Assembly (NCBI RefSeq): GCF_000004075.3
Contig: NC_026657.2
Span: 30,660,408-30,724,407 of the forward strand
Length of the DNA stretch: 64,000 bases
Origin: Cucumis sativus
Taxonomy: Eukaryota > Streptophyta > Magnoliopsida > Cucurbitales > Cucurbitaceae
Direction of reading: 5' to 3'
Both the position numbers and the translations under genes were made by a program. The notes below the pieces were generated by a model. That model saw nothing but the letters and a program-made list of their open reading frames with translations. It was not told the DNA's origin and did no database searches. Positions 55,949-64,000 of this stretch are shown here, in pieces (positions within the stretch are counted from its first letter, which is position 1; each line of letters starts with the position of its first letter).

Positions 55949-58900
55949 TTAAACCTTGAACACCAAAATTGGGCTCCTAACATAATGCTTAGAATCATCC
56001 CATTCAAGTGAAGCCGTCAACGGTGCCTGCCCCACCGCCGGCGCAGCCCCTTTCACCACCACCTTAAACGACAGTTTTTTGTACGCCCGATCAAATTTTA
56101 GAGTATCCGGCGAGACTTTCACCGACAAACCTGCCGGCGATTTCACCTTCGCTATGTACGTCGATGGGCCGAAGCCGACGTGGGTGACGGTCCGGTGGAA
56201 GACGGCGGAGACAGAGGTGGCGTTTCGGTCGACGGGGACGTACATGGAAGGGTAGTTGATGGCGTCGAAGCCACTGGCTCGCGGGACGTCGGAGCAGTTT
56301 AAAGAGGTGTCTCCGGTAAGGATGGCGAGGGCGGAGCCGGAGTCGGAGTAGCGTTTGTTGGTGCAGAGGAAAGAGAGGTAAGAGGTGCGAGTGAGGTCGT
56401 AAATGAGACCTGGATGCACCGCTTTGATCGGATTTATTTGGCCAGTGCCAGCGCCAATCACGTCTAGTTTATCTCCAATCTTCAACGGCGTCGCTGCAAA
56501 ATTCGTAGAAGGCGAGTTCTAAATTATAAAAAGAAAGAAAAGAAAAAAAAAAAAAAGAAGAAAACCTTACAATATAAAATTCCAATATCTTAAAACCTAA
56601 GATAGAAGTTTAGGTTCAATCTCACCACCATATTATTGAACTAAAAAAATAAAGATTAATTGTAACATTTTATATATACAAAATTCAACCCTTAGAGCAA
56701 TATAGAAAGAAGAAGGAAAAGGAATAAGGATACGTACCGGTGGTCATAAGGGCAGACTTGAGGGCAGCGGGGGACCAAGTGGGGTGAAAAGCTTTGAGAT
56801 AGGCGGCCGCAGCGGCGGCATGAGGACAAGCCATAGAAGTACCAGAAAGAAGATTGAAAAGGGAATGTCTATTGTTTGTAATTGAAGCCAAATTTGAGTA
56901 TGCTGCTAATATGTTCACCCCCGGTGCTGCAATGTCCGGCTGTTTAAATCGGTGTTTCATTTTAAGTATGCTTAATTACTGGGAATCTGTATCTTAAAGT
57001 TAATTAATTTAAGAAGTCAATACCCCAAACAGATTTAAAATTACCTTAAGAATATTGAGAGCGATGGTTTGAGGACCTTTAGAAGAAAAGGAAGCCAAAT
57101 AGGGAGCATCAACCTTCCTTGTAGTAGTTTTGTAAATGACAGCTTTAGGGTTTCTATACATATATTAAAAAGAAAATTAAACATGAGATGAATAATTAGG
57201 GTTTTAATTATAATAAATTAAGATGTGAGGAGAATTTTAGTTTGACTTACTTGGTGGAGTTAATGTAGGCTTCAACATAATCAGAATTGGTAGAGGAAAG
57301 ATGAGTGGATGGAATAGGAGTGGTAATAGCCGTTTCAGAAACGTTCATAAGATTGGAAATTACACCTTTGCCTCCAAGTTCAGAAATGGTGTATTCTTGG
57401 TCCATTGATCCCAAACAATACACTATTTTCCCTTTCACTTTTTTCTCATCAAGAGTCCCAGAATCACACCAACTGCATGCCACCATCAAATTCATCAATT
57501 AATTAGTTAATCAAACCTGATCACTCTGGGTTTCACATCCATAATTATGTCATTCTTATTGTCTATTACCTTGGATCAAGATAGGGATCGGATTGATTGG
57601 GTAATGCAGCATTTGATCCGGAGATTAAAGGGTACATCTGCTTCTTTGGAGTGAATGTGTTTACTGATACTCCCTGTGCAGGAGGAATAAGATGTTTAAA
57701 GGGCAACTCAACTATGGTGTGTGGACAACCAATAACTCATTACACAATATATACTTACAGACAGTTTCTTATTGTTGCCCAACTTCACGACGGTACTGAA
57801 ATCCCTATCAATGGTAGAAGCCGCCACCGTCATTATCCACGGCGCCGTGTTCTCCACCGTCTTTAATTCCGGCCCGCTGTTTCCCGCCGAGCAACTAGTC
57901 AATATTCCTTTCTCCATTGCGTGAAATGATCCGATCGCGATCGGATCATTGAAGAATTCCGTCGACTCACCGCCGATGGACACCGATATGATGTCCACTC
58001 CGTCGGCGATTGCATGGTCGAATCCGGCCAGCAAGTCCACGTCACTGCACCCATCAACCCAGCACACTTTGTACATCGCGATTCTCGCCCCCGGAACGCC
58101 GCCGCGAGCCGTTCCTCCGGCGACGCCGTAGAAACTGGCGCCGTCAACGGAGGCTCCGGCGATTGTTGAGGCGGTGTGGGAGCCGTGACCGATCTCGTCG
58201 GCGGGGCTTTTATCGATGGAATTATCTATTTGTCCAATGTCGAAGAACCTCGCGCCGATCACTTTCCTGCGGTTTTGATCATCATTTTGAGTCCCCACAT
58301 GGAGAATTGCAAAATTCTAATGAACAATTAATCTTAAAAATGAAAGTAATATATAATGGTAAAACAAAGAGAAAGTGAGAGACCTGTTACAGGAAGTGAA
58401 ATTACGACCAGTAACACATTTGCCTTTCCACTTAGAAGGAATTTCACCATAACCATCGTCTTTAAAACTTGGACCTTCCATCCATATTCCCGAATCCAAT
58501 AGTCCCACGATTACGTTGGATTCTGCGGCGGCGTTCCGCCGGCTCACCGCCTCCGACAGCCCCAAAAAATCCCATGATCTCGTTGTATGCAATTTTCTTG
58601 TCTTGCTCCGAAATACTGACACCACTTTTTTTTCCTCTGCATCATTATTTCCCATTTTCATCATTATATGTATTCATTTACATCTTAATCAATTCATTTA
58701 TTATCTCACTCTACAATTCTCTTTTAATTGAAAATCAAAGATATAAACTTATTATCCACTTTCTAAAAAATGATGGTAAGTGTTTTATTTAACATAGTAA
58801 AACAAATAATAGAGAAATTAAGAGCAAAAGTATAAATTTATAAACTAAAAATAAAATTTTTAAGGAAGTTGATGAAATAAATAAATTGGGACTAACTTGC

Positions 58901-59377
58901 TAATTTGTTGGCTTCATGGGGAGAGAGTCTTGCAGCAAATCCATTAAAGCTCCTTCCATAGCTATGGATCTTGGCTTTTCTTGCCATTTCCTCACTAGAA
59001 AACCCATTCACTTAAAATTGTTAAAAATAATTAATCACAAAATATAATTAACAAAAAACTATATATATATATTTTTTGGGAATTAATTAATTACTCTCCA
59101 ACAGCATTAGCAAGAAGGCTATGATGATGATCTGACAAAACTTCATGGCTCTCTAATTTTGGCAATGCTCCCATGTACACAACATATGCCTGTGTAAGCA
59201 AAAGTTTACAAAATTAAAAATAACGACAGTGGCCGGAAGATGGCGGAAGCCACCATGAAGGGCGGCGGTGGGGTTTGTTTTTACCTGTCTGTCAGCATTA
59301 TTGGTTGAAGAGACGGTGGCGACAAAGAGGAAGATGGAAGTGAGAATGAAACGTAATTTGAGCATTTTGTGATTCAT
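55949..59377 (-). CDS. Subtilisin-like serine protease (SBT4 / cucumisin-like), 10 exons, 742 aa
   Basis: Secreted S8 family protease. Exons: 59377-59285, 59189-59095, 58994-58897, 58636-58384, 58266-57759, 57673-57570, 57472-57251, 57153-57045, 56939-56738, 56493-55949 (2229 bp, no frame break). A hydrophobic signal peptide ([17 protein letters not shown]) is at about residues 7-23; the I9 prodomain AYVVYMGAL...[14 protein letters not shown] runs to about 112, and the mature enzyme probably starts at [10 protein letters not shown] (113). Catalytic Asp143 (LLDSGIW), His207 (GHGSHT), oxyanion Asn309 (SAGNSGP) and Ser529 (GTSMACPH) are all present. A PA-like insert and a C-terminal fibronectin-III-like domain (NYPSMYVP...[12 protein letters not shown]) follow. 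Overall it resembles Arabidopsis SBT4.14 (XSP1) and melon cucumisin. The segment after the catalytic Ser reads [11 protein letters not shown], rather than the usual PHVxGVAAYxK. Confidence 0.94.
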
Positions 59378-59413
59378 ATTTTGAGAGTTATGATTGTTAT
59401 GATTGTGAATGAA

Positions 59414-59424
59414 TTATATAAATA
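59414..59424 (-). promoter_or_regulatory. Possible TATA box of the subtilase gene
   Basis: On the minus strand TATTTATATAATTC lies about 40-47 bp before the start codon, which would give a leader of only about 10-20 nt. The position is close but possible. Confidence 0.4.
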
Positions 59425-59429
59425 GAAGA

Positions 59430-60330
59430 GAGGAAGAAGTGAGTTTTCAGATTATAGTTAAGATTTAGAGGGAAATGGGAAAATTTGATTGCATTTAATT
59501 AATTGATTAATTTCGTATAATATCGTAAATATTTTGATAGAATTTTCTAAAGATATGTTTGTTTGTGTTTAGAATATCACTTTCAATAATTTGGCCAAAG
59601 TAAAAGGAAGGAAGAAAAAGTAAATACTGTAAATTTGTTTGGATTTTCATTTTATTATTGGAGAAGGGTAATTTCTTTTTTTCAATATCATGAAAATTTT
59701 ATATAACTAATTTTCTTTGATTTTTTCAGTTAATTTATATAGATTTTGGTTAGGCTCATTTTTTAAATACAACCAAATATTTACAAACTTATTGTTATGA
59801 TATCAAATCTCTCAAATCACTTCTAAGAATATGCATTCTCCAAATTCACATTCTCATATCATTAAATATAGCAACAAAATTATGATTTAGTGAATATGAT
59901 ATAATATTAATAACAAACCTAAGAGCATGTGTGAACCATTACAAAATGGGAGTTAAAACTCTAAACACATTAGTTTTAGTCTTTCAACGTCTATTTTGTC
60001 ATATAAAAGGGAAGAAAAAGAATAAGTATGTAAAAAGTATATACTGATAGTGAAGAACAAAAGAAAGTTATTGTCTTATGTGCCATGCGAGTTGATAATG
60101 GAAGTTGAAATTAGTGATAATTTTACATTCCTTTCGAATTTAAAAGTCATCTTCCCTTCTACAATTACTATACATATAAATGTAGGTACAAGTTGAGTGT
60201 ACTTCGATAACCTCTTGTTCAAACGTCAAAATATTCATTGAAGATTCATAAAATTGATTCATACTGATAATTTATTTTAAACTCTTAAAGAGCCTCGTAA
60301 AATTATGCATACCGATACAAAGTTGGGAGG
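59430..60330. other. AT-rich spacer between the subtilase and WD40 genes
   Basis: The subtilase promoter faces the 3' flank of the next gene; both are on the minus strand. No exon, RNA gene or clear repeat is visible. Confidence 0.55.
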
Positions 60331-60939
60331 AATACAATATTTAAAAGCTCATTTACAAAATAAAAGAGTTAAGAAAAACAGATTACATATAAATAAGAAA
60401 ATAATCAAGCTCAGATAATAGCCTTATTTACTAGAACCTCTTCTACCCGAACTGCCTAACGACATACTGAACCCGAAACCCATTAGCTAAGGAGGCGAGC
60501 TCTGTGTTAGTTATTTTAGAATACATAATTGGCTAAAAGATAACAGTTTAGTTAACCATGACTGCTGATGTTCCTCCAACTATTCATAACTCGTAAGAAT
60601 AAAAATCGATATCTGCTGCCCATTCCATTTCACCTGAACCCAAAAACCAAATCAAGTTTGCTGTTTGCTTAGGCTCTTGAACTTCCCTTAAATAACCTTC
60701 CTAGTTATTGGTCTTCTGCTATCGCAAGGTCATGCTCTTTTATTCGTTTAGCTGCTCCTCTAATTTAAGCCTGTCGAGGATGAAAGCACCACGGGTCGAT
60801 GGCAATAACAATTATTGCAATTCGAAATGGCTTCTCCGATCACAACTGTACAAAGAACTGAGCAAGAGCATAAGTTGTGCATCATGAAAATCAGCTGCCC
60901 ATAAACATTTTTAGAAAGCCATTTTTTTTCAAATTAATT
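60331..60939 (-). other. Likely 3' UTR of the WD40 gene
   Basis: Base composition here is more balanced than in the spacer, with no ORF continuing the gene and a stop codon at 60940-60942. I infer that the transcript continues through part of this stretch; the end was not located. Confidence 0.4.
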
Positions 60940-63900
60940 TCATTTTTTCTTCATCAACTTCATATCGAGGGCCGACAGCACTATCTCCCGACAGCGTAGA
61001 ATTCCAGCTGCCCCACCATAGCACAACCATTCTTCACTCCCTATGTTCATGTTCCATCTCACTCTATGCATTGCAACTGATTTGGGAGGGAGATTTTCAA
61101 AGTGATCCCCCGAAGTAGGCAATGCGTCAGCATCCATCTGTGCTTCTAAGACAGCATCTGTTTGTGCATCTACGTCAGCATCCATATGTGCATCATCTTT
61201 AGGCTCATCGCTACATTCTAATTCTAGCTTCTCAACTCCCTCCTTGCACTTCGGTTGAGTTCGGTTCTTCTTCTTGGTGGGTGTCAGTGTATCCTCAGAT
61301 CCAGATTCAACACGGACATCGACATCCGAGCAAATGGTTGCTTCATTTTCCAACGTTGAAGCTGTGGCAGTTTTATCTTCGTTAGACTGCACTGAATCAG
61401 ATAAAATAGCTCGCATGGACAGTGGGTGTTCAGATTTGTTGGACAGCTTCTTCAAAGGGATTGGAACGTTTGGTGGTGGCGAGCGGAATGTAATGATTGA
61501 TTCCTCCTCGGTTAAGTATTCACATACATAATGTGGGGTGCGATGGCGTGAATTCTCTTTGTCCGCTGCTTTCGTAGTAAGCTGAAAATTAAACATGGAA
61601 GAAAAACAAACAATGAAATGATAATTCAAGGCATGATTTGAAGTGTCTCAATTATTTTCAACTCCATCTGTGGTCCATAGAGAAAAAGAAAGTATATATG
61701 AACTCTTCAGCTATTTATATACTTCAACTATCAAAACTAATTTTTACGGCCAATAACTCTTTATCAAAGAATTGATAATTTTCAACTGATCAAACAGTGC
61801 AAAATATTTGATGATAACAAGAGGGATTGTTGAAACCATCCCAAGATCTGGGATAGGATGCCTTTGTCTAGACCCCTTTTGTAATTCTCTCCTTCAATGG
61901 AAAAGTAGTTTATTATATTAATATATACACACATAAATAAATACTCAGTAGCAAAGTAGGATAAACTAACAGAATTATAAGCTAAGATTAACAAAACAAA
62001 ATAAAATAAAATAACTGAGACCAAATAAATGACAAGTGCCGAAGAGGCAAACATAGCAAAATCTACTGTGCAAGTTAAACTTACTTGGAAACGGACAACA
62101 GCTCCATCAGCACCACAGTATGCAACCATGCCTGAAATAATCAGTTGCTATATCTTAAATGTACATGATAAAATTCAAATATTTACTTGATTGTGTTAAA
62201 ATTTAAAAATTAAAAGTAAAACCAAATCAGACGTAATGATAATGTGATACAATTGTTGCTTATTTCCACACGGCTGAAATTAAATCAAGACAGGCATATA
62301 ACCACACAAATGAGAATGTGTTTTTCATCTGTTTAATGACATGAAGAAACATAAATAATCAGGAGAGTGATACCAATATAAATACATTTTCAGTTTACAA
62401 GACTAACGGTACACTAGAGCTGTAGAGACCTTAGACCACTGATGATAGCAATAAACGTAAACCAATTCAATGGCAAATGGAAAACCCATAGTACCGTGGT
62501 TGATGTTAAAAATTAGATCTCTAGTAAACTAAAGCTAAAAAACCATGAATTACAAAATATACCTGTCTGCCTGGACACTTGAATACTCCAGATGGCATAT
62601 GATGAACAAATATAAGTGTGTAAACCTTTTTGTTTTATCGCTGTAAAGGGTCGGCCAGTTGCTGGAACATCATTTGCAGCCTTTAGCAAACTGAGAAGTC
62701 TCAATGTTCCATCATCAAAGGATAAAAAAACGCATCTAACCAGAATAGGGTCATTGTAAAGAAAGACAGTGAGTAATACCATACATTAACGTGGCTTATC
62801 TGCATTCTACCAAGATAAAGTATGTACCTAGGATTAGGAAGCCAATCCAGACTATATATAATCCTCGGTGCTGGATGAAGGTCCCACAAGGGACGGAAAG
62901 GATCTCTGATATAATATTGTAATGATTGATATCAGATTGCCACTGAGTTGAAATGAAACAATATAATGTGAACTGAAAACCAAAATAATTCAAACCACAT
63001 GCAATGATCACAGAATAAATGGAATAAGAAATCGTATCATTAGAGAACCTTCCTATAGACTATGGTCCACATGGAAGGAAAGAAGAAAAACGCATCTCCA
63101 AGGATGAAAAACAATCTTTGATATAAAAGTTATGAGGATTTCCACAAATCACAATTATATCTTCTCTTATTGCCAATTAGAAATGATTTTAGCAATTCCT
63201 TGGATATGAGCTTTTCTTCTTTGTAATTCCATCTCATCAATCAACACAATGTTTTTTCTCCACTAGGTGTTTTCTGAATAAGATGCCCTTCTAGTATAGT
63301 TTAGTTCAATTTTACCCTGTCAGGTGGAAAATTTTTTCTATGGCCTTTTATATTTCTTTCATCTTGTCTGAATGAAAACTTGACTTTACATATAATCCAA
63401 AAATAATAATAATGAAAAATAAAAGAAAATAAATAACTCCACCAACCTTAGGTCCCAGAATTTTAAACCTCCATGACCAGCAGTAAGTATCACATTTGCA
63501 CTTTCAAGATCACTGCACATAATATGAAAATACATGTATATTTAAAATTTCAACCTTAATAAGATAGGATTGGATTGGTCACCTAACAGTAGAACCTTTT
63601 TTATATCCAAAATTGTCAAGGTGCACCCATAACTGGACAACCCATTTCATTGTTAGTAGTCCAGTTATTATTCTTTGTCATCAAAGGTAAAAATGTTTTC
63701 CCGATTATGTAAACAAGCAGAGCATTAGGATGGGAGGATTGGCACTGTGACCATTTTTTTAGGGTAAAATTTCCCAATTACTGTGAATAAGCAGATATAT
63801 CAATAACTAAACTCAAATATGACAACCTTTTTTATTTCTACTCTCTCTCCCTCTGTTTTTTTTTTTTCCTTTCTTTGGAAGGAGGGCGGGGAGGTTGTAT

Positions 63901-64000
63901 ATGAATATATATAAGTTCAACTTGCTACAAACCTTTCACTTGGTGCCCATGCAACCGCTCTTATAGGAACTGTATCTGCACTAAAACGAAGTAAAGGCCT
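60940..64000 (-). CDS. WD40-repeat protein, TFIIIC subunit (GTF3C2)-like, 3' part, at least 6 exons
   Basis: Partial: the gene continues beyond 64000. Exons in the window: 64000-63933 (partial), 63512-63447, 62905-62828, 62735-62563, 62131-62085, 61581-60940; they give 357 codons plus stop in one frame. The first exons form WD-type blades: IRAVAWAPSES, ILTAGHGGLKFWDLRDPFRP, IYSLDWLPNPRCVFLSFDDG, TYICSSYAIWSIQ and MVAYCGADGAVVRFQ. After them comes a hydrophilic insert with basic and acidic stretches (TPTKKKNRTQPKCK; an acidic Asp/Ala repeat), and a final blade MHRVRWNMNIGSEEWLCYGG then AAGILRCREI. This pattern fits the plant proteins annotated as WD40 proteins related to subunit 2 of RNA polymerase III factor TFIIIC; an alternative is another nuclear WD40 scaffold. 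Family assignment is moderate, WD40 nature is firm. Confidence 0.75.

Noticed and set aside
57949..58378. ORFs of 60 and 122 aa on the plus strand, and one of 82 aa on the minus strand, opposite or within subtilase exon 5
   Set aside because: They are frame shadows of the GC-rich catalytic exon, which has a continuous correct frame on the minus strand.

Overview
The window is nuclear DNA from a flowering plant. Every gene is interrupted by GT-AG introns, intergenic DNA is very AT-rich, and the encoded proteins (full-size PDR-type ABCG transporter, cytosolic-type monodehydroascorbate reductase, IQM protein, bZIP factor, SBT4-type subtilase, WD40/TFIIIC-like protein) are all plant families. A eudicot, possibly a cucurbit, is likely, but I cannot prove the species from the sequence alone. 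Gene models below were built by hand from splice sites and reading-frame continuity; each closes without a frame break.

Layout. 1-4150: degenerate AT-rich repeat array (units of about 440-580 bp), interrupted at about 2014-2845 by a long fold-back (inverted-repeat) element. 4293-6406: a mosaic on the minus strand made of two exons of an MLO-like gene, a roughly 98% identical copy of part of the neighbouring ABCG gene (exon 9, intron 9, part of exon 10), a short retroelement leader, and a putative LTR. 6522-9173: exons 1-3 of a second ABCG/PDR gene whose remaining exons are gone. 10020-23123: an intact 20-exon PDR/ABCG gene (1412 aa, minus strand). 23124-32642: gene-poor AT-rich DNA with microsatellites, a minisatellite, a putative solo LTR, and finally the promoter of the next gene. 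32643-37935: monodehydroascorbate reductase (10 exons, 434 aa, plus). 37936-45873: gene-poor DNA. 45874-49777: IQM-family calmodulin-binding protein (9 exons, 589 aa, plus) with an internal 74/78-residue duplication that doubles its IQ motif. 50891-54874: atypical bZIP factor (6 exons, 538 aa, plus). 55949-59377: subtilisin-like protease (10 exons, 742 aa, minus). 60940-64000: 3' part of a WD40-repeat protein resembling a TFIIIC subunit (minus, continues beyond the window).

Functionally the genes do not form a pathway or operon. Several have stress or defence connections in other plants (PDR transporters, MDHAR, MLO, IQM, subtilases), but that is family knowledge rather than something this sequence proves. 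The most unusual parts are the mosaic at 4293-6406, which joins fragments of two unrelated genes to retroelement sequence, the in-frame IQ duplication in the IQM gene, the loss of the invariant basic-region Arg (replaced by Ile) in the bZIP protein, and a perfectly spaced as-1-type TGACG pair in the MDHAR promoter.
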